Of a stretch of DNA of 64,000 nt, positions 44,468 through 53,522 are shown in pieces. Position numbers and translations under genes: made by a program. The stretch spans positions 133,984 through 197,983 of the forward strand of contig DDSH01000006.1 of assembly GCA_002343775.1 (NCBI GenBank), read 5' to 3'. Each line of letters starts with the position of its first letter. Within the stretch, counting starts at the first letter, position 1. A model generated the notes under the pieces. It was not told the DNA's origin and ran no database searches. It saw only the letters and a program-made list of their open reading frames with translations. This DNA comes from Anaerolineales bacterium UBA2395. GTDB taxonomy: Bacteria; Chloroflexota; Anaerolineae; Anaerolineales; Villigracilaceae.

Positions 44468-45787
44468 ATGACACTTCACAAATTCCCTCACAACTTTCTC
44501 TGGGGTGCAGCCACCGCGTCCTATCAAATCGAAGGCGCCTGGAACGAAGATGGCAAAGGCGAATCGATCTGGGATCGCTTCAGCCACACGCCAGGAAAGA
44601 TCGAAGATAAATCCACAGGCGACATTGCCTGCGATCACTATCATCGTTACGAAGAGGATATTGCCCTCATGCGCCGTTTGGGATTGAAAGCCTATCGCTT
44701 CTCAATCTCGTGGACGCGGGTTCTGCCTCTTGGGGCGGGGAACGTCAACCCAAGCGGGCTCGATTTCTACGACCGCCTTGTGGATGCGCTATGCGCCACG
44801 AACATCGAACCTCTTCTCACCTTGCATCATTGGGATTATCCGCAAGCATTATATGAAAACGGCGGCTGGATAAACCGCGCCAACCTGCATCACTTCGCCG
44901 ATTATGCCGCCATCGTTTCTAAACGCCTCAGCGACCGCGTAAAGTTCTGGACGACCTTCAACGAGCCAGGCGTCATCGCATGGGATGGCTATGTCAGCGG
45001 CGAACATGCCCCAGGGGAGCAAGACGCGCTCAAGGCGAAACAGGTGGCGCACAATCTCATGGTGGCGCATGGTCTTGCCGTTCAGGCGATCCGCGGAGTG
45101 GATCCAGATCTCAAAGTTGGGATCGTCCTCAATCAGTGGATGGCAGACGCGGCGGATGATGACCCGCAGTCCATTCGCAATGCCGAAAGCGCGTGGAACC
45201 GCAGCGAGACGGCTTTCATCCATCCCATCTTCAAAGGCTATTACCATCCCGAGTATGTTGAGTTCGCAGGCGGTTTGCCTGAAATTCAAGCAGGCGACAT
45301 GGCGCTCATCGCCCAAAAACTGGACTTCCTTGGAATTAATTTTTATTCTCGCAATCTCTACAATGCACAAGGGCATGTGGAAGAAGTGACTGGCTCGGAA
45401 TACACCGAAATGGGCTGGGAAGTCTGCGCGCCCGCCCTGCGCCGCATGTTGAATAAGATCAACCGTGATTACAATGTGCCGCCCATCTACATTACCGAAA
45501 ACGGCGCATCCTTTCCTGATGAAGTCAGCGCCGATGGAAAAGTCCACGACCCGCGCAGGCTTGATTATTTGAAACAGCATTTCATCCAAACCCGCCTCGC
45601 CATGCAAGATGGCGTGGACGTGCGCGGCTACATGGTCTGGTCGTTAATGGATAACTTCGAGTGGGGGCACGGCTTCACCAAACGCTTCGGAATCGTCCGC
45701 GTGGATTATGAAACACAGAAACGCACGGTCAAAGATTCTGGTGAATGGTATGCGGAAGTGATACGGAAGAATGAAGTGATTGATTAG
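44468..45787 (+). CDS. Family 1 beta-glucosidase
   Basis: 439 residues, normal length. FPHNFLWGAATASYQIEGAWNEDGKGESIWD is the GH1 N-terminal signature. Acid/base Glu166 in TTFNEPG and nucleophile Glu344 in YITENGA are both present, and WSLMDNFEWGHGF closes the aglycone site. Cytoplasmic. With the GH5 enzyme it would finish beta-linked oligosaccharides to glucose. The leader is a heptad repeat rather than a clear Shine-Dalgarno. Confidence 0.97.
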   Translation: MTLHKFPHNFLWGAATASYQIEGAWNEDGKGESIWDRFSHTPGKIEDKSTGDIACDHYHRYEEDIALMRRLGLKAYRFSISWTRVLPLGAGNVNPSGLDFYDRLVDALCATNIEPLLTLHHWDYPQALYENGGWINRANLHHFADYAAIVSKRLSDRVKFWTTFNEPGVIAWDGYVSGEHAPGEQDALKAKQVAHNLMVAHGLAVQAIRGVDPDLKVGIVLNQWMADAADDDPQSIRNAESAWNRSETAFIHPIFKGYYHPEYVEFAGGLPEIQAGDMALIAQKLDFLGINFYSRNLYNAQGHVEEVTGSEYTEMGWEVCAPALRRMLNKINRDYNVPPIYITENGASFPDEVSADGKVHDPRRLDYLKQHFIQTRLAMQDGVDVRGYMVWSLMDNFEWGHGFTKRFGIVRVDYETQKRTVKDSGEWYAEVIRKNEVID

Positions 45788-45793
45788 ATGTTT

Positions 45794-45849
45794 GACCGCA
45801 GATCACCGACTGCTCCATGAGGTCTATTGTAGGTGGTCTGTGGTTAGAT
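45794..45849. repeat. Heptad array with inverse ends, GH1-CDF spacer
   Basis: GACCGCA, GATCACC, GACTGCT, CCATGAG, GTCTATT, GTAGGTG, GTCTGTG, GTTAGAT: eight units in phase. GACCGCAGA on the left is nearly inverse to TCTGTGGTT on the right. Related copies at 50169 and 54871. Confidence 0.7.
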
Positions 45850-45927
45850 TATTGCGGCGTTATGGTTGAGGGTCGCCGCATAACAAATCCACCCTATAAC
45901 CTCCATATCTCTATTTGGAGGCTCCCC

Positions 45928-47091
45928 ATGGGACACCACGACGAACACGAAAATGAAAAGGAACACAAGCACGACGATCACGCGCACGACCACCCGCACC
46001 CACATGAGCATGATCATCAGGATCACGAACATCATGACCATCATCACGATCATGAACATGGGCACGATCACGACCACAGGCACTCCCATTCCAGCAACCC
46101 CGTAATCGCCTGGCTGCAACATCTTTTCTCTCCGCATAGCCACGGACACCAGCAAGCCGCACTTGACCCAAACCTCGCCACCGACAGAGGTATGTGGGCG
46201 TTGAAGGTTTCATTTGCAGGGTTAATGGTCACCGCGATCTTTCAGGTTGTCATCGTTATCATCAGTAGCAGCGTCGCCTTGCTTGCGGATACCATCCATA
46301 ACTTTTCCGACGCGCTGACTGCCATTCCGCTCGGATTTGCCTTCTGGCTCTCGCGCCGCGCCCGCAACAAACGCTACACCTATGGCTATGGTCGTGCGGA
46401 AGATATTGCTGGCGTCATCATCGTTTTGATGATCGCATACAGCGCCTTTGAAGCCATTCGTCAGGCAGTGCTACGTTTCATTACCCCTGAACCAATTACA
46501 AATCTGGGTTGGGTTGCCGCCGCCGCCGTAATCGGATTTTTCGGCAACGAACTGGTTGCCATCTTCCGCATCAAGGTGGGGAAGGAGATCGGCTCTGCTG
46601 CACTCATCGCCGACGGCTACCACGCAAGGACTGACGGCTTTACATCTCTTGCAGTGCTGGCAGGTGCAATCGGAGTCTGGCTTGGCTACCCTATTCTCGA
46701 CCCGCTGATTGGGTTGGGTATTGGCATCGCCATTCTTGGCATTGTGTTGCACACTGCAAGAGACATGTGGCATCGCATGATGGACGCAGTTGACCCCGAA
46801 CTCTACGAAGAGTTTAAACATACTGCATCCCATGTAAGCGGGGTAATGGACGTTCACAGTGCGGCGCTTCGCTGGGTGGGGCATCGCCTGTGGGGCGAAA
46901 TGCACGTCACAGTTAATTGCAAGTTGTCTGTGCTCGAAGGTCATCGGATCGTAGAAGAAGTGCGTCACAACCTTTTCCACGAATTCCCCGCATTGGTCGA
47001 AGTGATCGTCCACGCCGACCCGTGCGAATGTGACAAGACCATCGAATACCATCCCACCGCGCATCATCAATTTTTGTCCGCGGCAGATTGA
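45928..47091 (+). CDS. Cation diffusion facilitator metal exporter
   Basis: 387 residues from ATG 45928, with TTGGAGG upstream; the longer frame starts inside spacer repeats. The first about 55 residues are His/Asp/Glu-rich, a cytoplasmic zinc-binding stretch. Six helices follow, with the metal site residues in DTIHNFSDALTAIP and ADGYHARTDGFTSLAV, and a C-terminal regulatory domain. A zinc/cobalt/cadmium exporter by family. It has no evident link to sugar use and looks inserted in the locus. Confidence 0.92.
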   Translation: MGHHDEHENEKEHKHDDHAHDHPHPHEHDHQDHEHHDHHHDHEHGHDHDHRHSHSSNPVIAWLQHLFSPHSHGHQQAALDPNLATDRGMWALKVSFAGLMVTAIFQVVIVIISSSVALLADTIHNFSDALTAIPLGFAFWLSRRARNKRYTYGYGRAEDIAGVIIVLMIAYSAFEAIRQAVLRFITPEPITNLGWVAAAAVIGFFGNELVAIFRIKVGKEIGSAALIADGYHARTDGFTSLAVLAGAIGVWLGYPILDPLIGLGIGIAILGIVLHTARDMWHRMMDAVDPELYEEFKHTASHVSGVMDVHSAALRWVGHRLWGEMHVTVNCKLSVLEGHRIVEEVRHNLFHEFPALVEVIVHADPCECDKTIEYHPTAHHQFLSAAD

Positions 47092-47099
47092 TGTCAAAT

Positions 47100-47130
47100 A
47101 GTGACAGTCACTTTCAATGTGACTGTCACT
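47100..47130. repeat. GTGAC-W-GTCAC double dyad
   Basis: AGTGACAGTCAC (47100-47111), loop TTTCAAT, GTGACTGTCACT (47119-47130). Each arm is itself a near palindrome, so it can act as one hairpin or two operator-like sites. It stands between the CDF gene and the next gene. Confidence 0.6.
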
Positions 47131-47142
47131 TCAAGGAAAATC

Positions 47143-48168
47143 ATGATCGAAACAGGCGTTTCTTATTTTGCCAATGGCTGGCTCCATCACTTCGAGCGCG
47201 ACCTCGAAGATATTCTCGCCCATAACTGCACCTACATCGTTCATTGCTTCAGCGAAAATGAAATGGTCTTTGCCCGCCAACGCACCACACAGTTTTTCCA
47301 GAAGACGCGCAACGCGGGCTTGGGCTGCTGGGCGAATCCCTGGGCGGTGATGGGGCTTTTCGGCGGCGAGCAGTTTTCCGCGTTCGTGCCGCGTAACCCG
47401 GATGCCTGTCAGATGCTTTCCACAGGTCAACGCGCGCCTGCCGCTTGCCCCTCCGCGCCAGAGACTCGCGCCGCCATGAGGCTGTGGCTCGACATGGCAA
47501 TCGACTTTGGCGCCGACACCATCTTCTGGGATGAACCACATCTTTACATTCCAGATTGGGATGACCTGCACTTCGCTCCCGACTCCGCCTTTGCCTGCTT
47601 CTGTCCGAGATGCCGCGACTCCTTCCAATCTCGGTTTGGGCAACCTTTGCCCCAAGCTGGACCGGGGCAAGCTCTGTCCCTACAGCCCGAAATGCGCCAA
47701 CACCGCGAAGACCTGATGGTGGACTTCCTCTCCGAAATGATCGGCTACGCCCATGACAAAGGCGCGAAGAATGCCATCACGCTGTTACCTGTGGACGATG
47801 AAGCAAATGAGTCCTTGCCTTGGGATCGCATCGCCGACCTTCGCGGGCTGGACATCTTCGGCACCGACCCTTACTGGTTTCTGCACGATAAAGACTGTGA
47901 ATCCTTTGTCCATGAGCAGATGAAAAAGACGATGGCAGTCTGTGAATCACGCGGGCTGACTCCACACTTTTGGGCGCAGGGGTTTGGAATCCCGTCGGGC
48001 AGGGAAGATGAACTCGAAACAGGATTCACTGTCGCCGTGGAAAGAGGCGCACAGTCCATTGCAGTATGGGGTATGCATGGCAACGCCGCCTGGGACGGCG
48101 CATCCGAGAATCCTGAAAAAGTTTGGGATGTGGTTGGCACAACCTTTGGAAAATTGAGGAATCCATGA
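47143..48168 (+). CDS. Unrecognised TIM-barrel, glycosidase-like protein
   Basis: 341 residues from the ATG at 47143; an in-frame earlier start would lie in the hairpin. I do not recognise a named family. The order of segments (GVSYFANGWLHHFERDLEDIL, FGADTIFWDEPHLYIPDWD, LDIFGTDPYWFLHD, HFWAQGFGIP) looks like a barrel hydrolase with an Asp/Glu (WDEP) at the end of a strand. CFCPRC is a CxCxxC cluster that may bind zinc. ATGA overlap with the next gene ties them together. Confidence 0.75.
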   Translation: MIETGVSYFANGWLHHFERDLEDILAHNCTYIVHCFSENEMVFARQRTTQFFQKTRNAGLGCWANPWAVMGLFGGEQFSAFVPRNPDACQMLSTGQRAPAACPSAPETRAAMRLWLDMAIDFGADTIFWDEPHLYIPDWDDLHFAPDSAFACFCPRCRDSFQSRFGQPLPQAGPGQALSLQPEMRQHREDLMVDFLSEMIGYAHDKGAKNAITLLPVDDEANESLPWDRIADLRGLDIFGTDPYWFLHDKDCESFVHEQMKKTMAVCESRGLTPHFWAQGFGIPSGREDELETGFTVAVERGAQSIAVWGMHGNAAWDGASENPEKVWDVVGTTFGKLRNP

Positions 48169-49124
48169 AACAGATTTGGAATTTGCCAAAAGTCGATCTC
48201 ATGCCCTTCTCCGAGATCGAAGACAAACGCGAATCTTTGCTCGTCACCTCAGGTCCTGCATGGAATGCCGTTAAAGAAAATCTCAAAGGGCTCAATATTC
48301 AGGCTCAACTTGAAATAACAGAAGCGAATACAGAACACTGGGATAATCGAAAATCATCAATCGAAAATCAAAAATTTGAGGTCGTCTATGCCATCGGCGG
48401 CGGTCTTGTCGCAGATGCTGCAAAATACTTCGCATCCAAACTCAATTTGCCGCTCGTGGTTCTTCCAACCGCCCTCTCGGTGGATGCATTCATTACTGCC
48501 GCATCAGGCATCCGCAAAGATGGATGCGTGTACTACATCGAGACGAAAGTGCCCGAGCGCCTCATCCTGGACTTTGAAACGATCGCCAAAGCCCCAGCCT
48601 TTATTCGCGCCGCAGGAATCACAGACGTTATGTCCATTGCCACGGGCGCATGGGATTGGAAGTTCGCGCACGAGCAGGGCAAAAACCCAGCAGGCATGGA
48701 GTTCATCCCCTGGGTGTACGACAATGCTCAATCCATTCTGTGCGGCGTGCTCGATTGCGCTGAAGCCGCGGGGCGCGGCGACCACGATGGACTCAAAACG
48801 CTTTATGACTGTCTCGCGATGGAAGTACAGTTATGCAATCAGGTCGGTCACTCCCGCCCCGAAGAGGGGAGCGAGCATTATTTCGCCTACGCCATCGAAA
48901 ACGAAATGGGGCACGGACTCCCGCACGGTGACCTGGTGGGTCCTGCCATTTTGCTCATCGCCAAACTTCAGGGACAAGACATTGCCCCTCTGGAAAAAGC
49001 CCTGAAAGCCTGCAACGTTCCGCTCAGCAACATTCCGCAAGGTATGATCGAGCGAACGCTGAAGATCTTGCCTGCGTATAGCCGCAGGCATAATTTGTCT
49101 TTTGGAATTACACATACTTTATAA
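48165..49124 (+). CDS. Glycerol-1-phosphate dehydrogenase-like (AraM/EgsA) enzyme
   Basis: 319 residues; start overlaps the previous stop (ATGA). Iron-dependent alcohol dehydrogenase/dehydroquinate-synthase fold: nucleotide loop VVYAIGGGLVADAAKYFASKLNLPLVVLPTALSVDAF, then metal-site region EEGSEHYFAYAIENEMGHGLPHGDLVG. Relatives reduce dihydroxyacetone phosphate to glycerol-1-phosphate or act on other polyol phosphates. In this locus a sugar-derived ketone/alcohol step is likely. Substrate not certain. Confidence 0.85.
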   Translation: MKQIWNLPKVDLMPFSEIEDKRESLLVTSGPAWNAVKENLKGLNIQAQLEITEANTEHWDNRKSSIENQKFEVVYAIGGGLVADAAKYFASKLNLPLVVLPTALSVDAFITAASGIRKDGCVYYIETKVPERLILDFETIAKAPAFIRAAGITDVMSIATGAWDWKFAHEQGKNPAGMEFIPWVYDNAQSILCGVLDCAEAAGRGDHDGLKTLYDCLAMEVQLCNQVGHSRPEEGSEHYFAYAIENEMGHGLPHGDLVGPAILLIAKLQGQDIAPLEKALKACNVPLSNIPQGMIERTLKILPAYSRRHNLSFGITHTL

Positions 49125-49165
49125 CTGCCTAGAACTGACTGCCGTCAGCATAAATTGGAGACACC

Positions 49166-50197
49166 ATGACACTACGAATCGCATTTGCAGGCACAGGCTA
49201 TATCAACAAGGTCCATGCACAGGCGGCACAGAACCTGGGCTTGGAGTTGACTGCCGTTGTAAATCACAAAGTCGACTCAATGATCGGGTTCAGCAAACGC
49301 TTTGGTATCACGCGCCAATATGAAAACGTGGAAGCGCTGCTCAAAGAAGGCGGTGTGGATGCGCTTGTTGTTTCAACGCCAAACTATCTTCATGCGCCGC
49401 AGACGATCGCCGCATTGAATGCAGGTGTCCACGTTATGGTTGAGAAGCCCATGGCAATGAACGCCGTCGAAGCGGAGCAGATGAACGCAACCGCAGAAAA
49501 ATCTGGCGCGACGTTGATGGTGGCACACTGCTGGCGTTTCGACCCCGATGTGTTGTGGTTGAAAGAGCAATCGTCAAGGTTGGGAAAAGTTATTCGGACA
49601 AAAGGCTATGGCGTGCATACGCATTGGGGACCGAGCGGATGGTTTACACAGAAACAATTTGCGGGTGGCGGTGCCATGGCAGATATGGGCATCCATGCCT
49701 TGGATACCGCCCGCTTTTTGTTGGGCGACCCGCAGCCCGTTTCGGTGTATGCAAAGATCGGAACCTACTACAAAGATTTCGATGTAGACGATACGGGTGT
49801 TATCATCATTGAATGGGACAGCGGTGCGACATCGTATATTGAGTCGGGTTGGTGGCAGCCGCACAGCGATGGTCCCGAAGCGGCGACGCAGTTGTACGGC
49901 TCAAAAGGGTTTGGTCAGTTATTTCCAACCAGGTTGGTTCTGCCCAACGAAAAAGAACAAAAACTGGATGAGATCGAATCGGGTTTTGAATTCCCGCGCA
50001 AGGAGCATTGTCCGCAGAGCTTGTATGATGAGCAGTTGAGATATTTTGTCGAATGCATCGAGAGCAGGCAAAAGCCAAACCCTGGTGGCATGGAAGGACT
50101 CGTAAATATGCAGGTTGTTGATGCGGCGTATGAGTCGAGCCGTACAGGAAAAGCAATCAATATAAAACGACCGCAGATGACCGACCGCGGACAGTAA
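49166..50197 (+). CDS. Gfo/Idh/MocA-family oxidoreductase
   Basis: 343 residues. N-terminal Rossmann domain (IAFAGTGYINKVHAQAA; VSTPNYLHAPQ; HVMVEKPMAMN with the catalytic EKP Lys) and the C-terminal alpha/beta domain (GGGAMADMGIHALDTARFLLG). TTGGAGAC precedes the ATG. Oxidises a sugar or sugar derivative with NAD(P). The last nine or so residues (PQMTDRGQ) are encoded by the repeat at 50169, so the C-terminus was extended by that element. Confidence 0.93.
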   Translation: MTLRIAFAGTGYINKVHAQAAQNLGLELTAVVNHKVDSMIGFSKRFGITRQYENVEALLKEGGVDALVVSTPNYLHAPQTIAALNAGVHVMVEKPMAMNAVEAEQMNATAEKSGATLMVAHCWRFDPDVLWLKEQSSRLGKVIRTKGYGVHTHWGPSGWFTQKQFAGGGAMADMGIHALDTARFLLGDPQPVSVYAKIGTYYKDFDVDDTGVIIIEWDSGATSYIESGWWQPHSDGPEAATQLYGSKGFGQLFPTRLVLPNEKEQKLDEIESGFEFPRKEHCPQSLYDEQLRYFVECIESRQKPNPGGMEGLVNMQVVDAAYESSRTGKAINIKRPQMTDRGQ

Positions 50198-50224
50198 GGG
50201 CTATTGCAGTCTGTTGTCTGTGGT
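50169..50224. repeat. Heptad array with inverse ends, overlapping a coding end
   Basis: GACCGCA, GATGACC, GACCGCG, GACAGTA, AGGGCTA, TTGCAGT, CTGTTGT, CTGTGGT in phase. The first four units encode the end of the Gfo/Idh protein, the rest is spacer. GACCGCAGA is inverse to TCTGTGGTC at the far end. Clearly related to 45794-45849. Confidence 0.75.
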
Positions 50225-50257
50225 CATACGGTAGCGAACGAAAGCGAAAAGGTACAT

Positions 50258-51238
50258 ATGAAAATCTGCATTGTTGGCGGTACAGGTAATATCAGCCAGC
50301 CTATTGTGAAGTTACTACTCGAAAAAGGACACGACGTCACCCTCTTCAATCGCGGACAGAAAGCGAAAGTGCCCGAGGGTGTGCGTGTCATCACCGGCGA
50401 TCGGTACAACCGCGAAGACTTTGAACGTAAGATGCAAGCCGAAAAATTTGACGCGGCGATCGACATGATCTGCTTTACTGCTGAAGATGCTGCTTCCAGC
50501 GTCCGTGCGTTTCGTGGCGCAGGCTGGTTCGTGCAAACTTCCACCGTTTGCACCTACGGCATTCAATACGACTATCTTCCTGTGGATGAGACCCATCCAT
50601 TACGCCCCAACACCGAATATGGACGCAATAAGGTTGCGGCGGATCATGTCTATCTTGAGGCGTATCACCGTGAGAAGTTCCCTGTGGTCATCATCAAACC
50701 CTCCACCACGTATGGACCTGTGCAGGGAATGCTGCGTCAAATCTGCTGGGACTTCTCCTGGATCGACCGCGTCAAAAAGGGCAAACCGGTCATCATCTGC
50801 GGTGATGGTTTTTCCATTCATCAACACCTGCATGTGGATGATATTGCCCATGCGTTTGTCGGTGTGATCGGCAAGGAGCATACCATTGGACAGACCTATA
50901 ATGCCGTGAACCGTGGATATTACACATGGCTTGATTATCACAAACTTGCCAACAAAATTCTCGGAAGAGAAGTTGAGTTGATCGGCATTCCATTGGAAGA
51001 CCTCAAGCGGCTCAACGTCCCAGACATGGGCATTCTTGAAGATGAGTTTGCCTACAACGATTACTACTCTGCTGAAAAACTTTTCCGCGATGTGCCTGAG
51101 TTCAATCCTCGAATATCGTTGGAGCAGGGCATGACCCAGGTCTTTGAAGTGATGGAGCGCGAAGGGCGCATTCCCAATTCAGACGAATTGACCTGGGAAG
51201 ATGAGATCATCGCAAAATACCGAAAGTTACATCAATAA
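50258..51238 (+). CDS. NAD-dependent epimerase/dehydratase (extended SDR)
   Basis: 326 residues from ATG 50258, which gives the glycine-rich KICIVGGTGNISQPIV right at the N-terminus; the longer frame is spacer. The fold continues with HDVTLFNRGQ. The catalytic YxxxK is probably YGRNKVAADHVYLE, with Thr/Ser before it in QTSTVCTYG. Resembles the sugar-nucleotide epimerase/CSP41-like branch. The next gene follows by 8 bases. Confidence 0.88.
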   Translation: MKICIVGGTGNISQPIVKLLLEKGHDVTLFNRGQKAKVPEGVRVITGDRYNREDFERKMQAEKFDAAIDMICFTAEDAASSVRAFRGAGWFVQTSTVCTYGIQYDYLPVDETHPLRPNTEYGRNKVAADHVYLEAYHREKFPVVIIKPSTTYGPVQGMLRQICWDFSWIDRVKKGKPVIICGDGFSIHQHLHVDDIAHAFVGVIGKEHTIGQTYNAVNRGYYTWLDYHKLANKILGREVELIGIPLEDLKRLNVPDMGILEDEFAYNDYYSAEKLFRDVPEFNPRISLEQGMTQVFEVMEREGRIPNSDELTWEDEIIAKYRKLHQ

Positions 51239-51246
51239 GGAACAAT

Positions 51247-52536
51247 ATGAAGATCACAGTCATTGGTGGCGGGTCAACGTACACGCCTGAACTTGTAAAC
51301 GGATTTCTCGCCAGAGCGGAGTCGTTGCCCATCAAGGAACTTTGGTTGATGGATATTGATAAGGAACGGCTCGACATTGTCGGTGGGTTTGCGCAGAGAA
51401 TGGTCAAGGCGAAGGGAGAACCGTTTAAGGTGATCCTGTCCACGGTCCAGAAAGAGGCGATTGCAGGTGCATCCTACGTCACCACGCAATTGCGAGTCGG
51501 GATGATGCCTGCCCGTCGCGGAGATGAATACCTCGGTCTGCGTCATGGCTTGATCGGGCAGGAGACCACGGGTGTGGGCGGCATGGCAAAGGCGCTGCGA
51601 ACCATCCCTGTGATCCTCAGTATTGCGAACGATATTCGGGACGTTGCTCCTGGCGCGTTGCTTGCAAATTTCACCAACCCTGCAGGGTTGGTCACCGAAG
51701 CGTTGAATCGTTACGCGCCTGATGTGCCCGCAGTGGGGGTGTGTAATGTGGGCATCACCACCAAGATGGAAATTCTCGAAGGATTGGAGAAAGTGACGGG
51801 CAATAAGATCGAAGACCATCGTGCTGTGTTGAACACGCTTGGTCTTAATCATCTCACTTGGCATCGCGGTTTCACTGTGGATGGCGAAGAGATGTGGCAA
51901 TATATTTTCCCTGCCTATCTCGAAGAGGTGAAAAAAGAAGCGGAACCCGAATGGGATATTCGCACGCTTGAAACGCTTGGCATGATTCCCAATTACTATT
52001 TGCAATATTTTTATTACACCGAAAAGAAATTCAACGAGCAAAAGAAATGGCCGCCCTCACGCGCGGAAGAAGTGATGGAAATCGAAAAAGACCTGTTGCG
52101 CGATTATGCCGACCCGAACCTGACCGAACCGCCTGCTGACTTGATGAAACGCGGCGGAGCGTATTATTCCACGCTGGCAACTCAACTCATCAATTCGCAT
52201 TACAACGATCTGGGTGAAGTGCATGTGGTCAACACGCGAAACAATGGAGCCGTGAAAGATTACCCCGCGGATTGGGTTTTGGAACTGCCCGCCAAAGTGG
52301 ATGCCAAAGGGATTCATCCGCTTCCTGCCGACCCGCTGCCTGCTTCGTGCTTCGGGCTTGTCTCTCAGGTGAAGATGTACGAACTACTCACCGTCGAAGC
52401 CGCCGTGCATGGCGATACGAATGCGATGTATCAAGCCTTGCTCACCAATCCACTTGGACCCAGTGCGGATAAGGTGCAGGCAGTGATGGATGATATGTTG
52501 GAAACGAATAAGCAGTGGCTGCCGCAATTTAAGTGA
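51247..52536 (+). CDS. Family 4 glycosidase, 6-phospho-beta-glucosidase-like
   Basis: 429 residues. GH4 enzymes use NAD and a divalent metal in a redox-assisted cleavage. N-terminal ITVIGGGSTYTPELVNG, then QETTGVGGMAKALRTIP and FTNPAGLVTEAL. The metal-site signature is C166-N-V-G, closest to the CNVP signature of 6-phospho-beta-glucosidases, but with Gly for Pro. No PTS is visible here to make 6-phospho-sugars, so the substrate may be phosphorylated by the BadF-type kinase or be non-phosphorylated. Confidence 0.9.
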   Translation: MKITVIGGGSTYTPELVNGFLARAESLPIKELWLMDIDKERLDIVGGFAQRMVKAKGEPFKVILSTVQKEAIAGASYVTTQLRVGMMPARRGDEYLGLRHGLIGQETTGVGGMAKALRTIPVILSIANDIRDVAPGALLANFTNPAGLVTEALNRYAPDVPAVGVCNVGITTKMEILEGLEKVTGNKIEDHRAVLNTLGLNHLTWHRGFTVDGEEMWQYIFPAYLEEVKKEAEPEWDIRTLETLGMIPNYYLQYFYYTEKKFNEQKKWPPSRAEEVMEIEKDLLRDYADPNLTEPPADLMKRGGAYYSTLATQLINSHYNDLGEVHVVNTRNNGAVKDYPADWVLELPAKVDAKGIHPLPADPLPASCFGLVSQVKMYELLTVEAAVHGDTNAMYQALLTNPLGPSADKVQAVMDDMLETNKQWLPQFK

Positions 52537-52560
52537 CAGGTGAAAGGTGATGATCGACGA
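52533..52560 (+). repeat. Heptad array, GH4-deacetylase spacer
   Basis: GTGACAG, GTGAAAG, GTGATGA, TCGACGA, ending on the A of the next ATG. The first unit includes the GH4 stop codon. Confidence 0.6.
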
Positions 52561-53453
52561 TGACAAAACCAAATCCTCTTCTCAAAAAACTTGGCTATTC
52601 TGATACTGACCGCTTGGTCATCATCCACACCGATGACATTGGAATGTGCCATGCCTCGGTGCAGGCATTCAAGGATTTGTGGTCTGTCGGCGGGGTGACG
52701 TCTGGTGCGGTGATGGTTCCCTGCGCATGGTTCCCTGCTGTCGTGCAGATGTGCCGAGAAAACCCCGACATGGATATGGGAGTCCATGCGACGCTGAATT
52801 CGGAATGGGAAAACTATCGGTGGGGACCAGTTTCGGATGTGGGAGCAGGCTCAGGGTTAAGGGATGAGGCGGGCTACTTCCATCAATGGCATCATGCCGT
52901 GTATGACAACGCTTCTGTAGAAGAGGTGGATGCCGAAGTCAATGCGCAGATCGAAAAGGCGTTGAAGGCGGGTATTGACGTGACGCATGTCGATTCGCAT
53001 ATGGGCACGATCATGCACCCGAAATTTATTCAGACCTATATTAAGGCGGCAGGGGGCAGGGTGTTACCCAACATGCTGCCACGGTTGGATGCGTTGGGGA
53101 TAGAGATGATGAGTATCAGCGCAGCGGACCGGGTTGCATACGCGCCGATCATGGAAATGCTCGAAGGAATTGGCATGCCAACGCTGAATGGGATCATGTC
53201 CATGCCGCTCGACCAGCCGAATGGGCAAATGGAAACTGCAAAGCAATTGTTTGGTAATTTGCCTGTGGGTATTACGCATTTCATTTTGCATCCGTCCATT
53301 GATACACCTGAATTACGCGCCATTGCTCCCGATTGGGAAAGCCGCGTGGCAAATTACGAAACCTTCATGAGCGATGATTTGAAGAATTTTATCGAGAGCG
53401 AAGGTATCAAGCCGATCGGGTATCGGGCGATACGGGATGCGATGAGGAAATGA
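52560..53453 (+). CDS. YdjC/ChbG-family carbohydrate deacetylase
   Basis: 297 residues. Metal-site motif HTDDIGMCHA near residue 24, MGVHATLNSEW, and HVDSHMGTIMHP with the conserved HxxxH. Relatives remove N-acetyl groups from chito-oligosaccharides or other amino sugars. An acetylated sugar is therefore expected in the pathway, fitting the GlcNAc-kinase-like gene further down. Confidence 0.9.
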   Translation: MTKPNPLLKKLGYSDTDRLVIIHTDDIGMCHASVQAFKDLWSVGGVTSGAVMVPCAWFPAVVQMCRENPDMDMGVHATLNSEWENYRWGPVSDVGAGSGLRDEAGYFHQWHHAVYDNASVEEVDAEVNAQIEKALKAGIDVTHVDSHMGTIMHPKFIQTYIKAAGGRVLPNMLPRLDALGIEMMSISAADRVAYAPIMEMLEGIGMPTLNGIMSMPLDQPNGQMETAKQLFGNLPVGITHFILHPSIDTPELRAIAPDWESRVANYETFMSDDLKNFIESEGIKPIGYRAIRDAMRK

Positions 53454-53455
53454 TT

Positions 53456-53499
53456 TTCTTTCCTCTTTCGTTTTTTAAATTTATGTAAAGAGGAAAGAA
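53456..53499 (+). repeat. 13-bp hairpin in the deacetylase-symporter spacer
   Basis: TTCTTTCCTCTTT (53456-53468) pairs perfectly with AAAGAGGAAAGAA (53487-53499) across an 18-base T-rich loop. Could be a weak terminator or processing site inside the operon. Confidence 0.6.
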
Positions 53500-53522
53500 G
53501 GAAGAATGCCAAAGGAGATCAC

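Noticed and set aside
51274..52041. Minus-strand open frame inside the first GH4 gene
   Set aside because: Shadow frame; the plus-strand GH4 motifs are complete.
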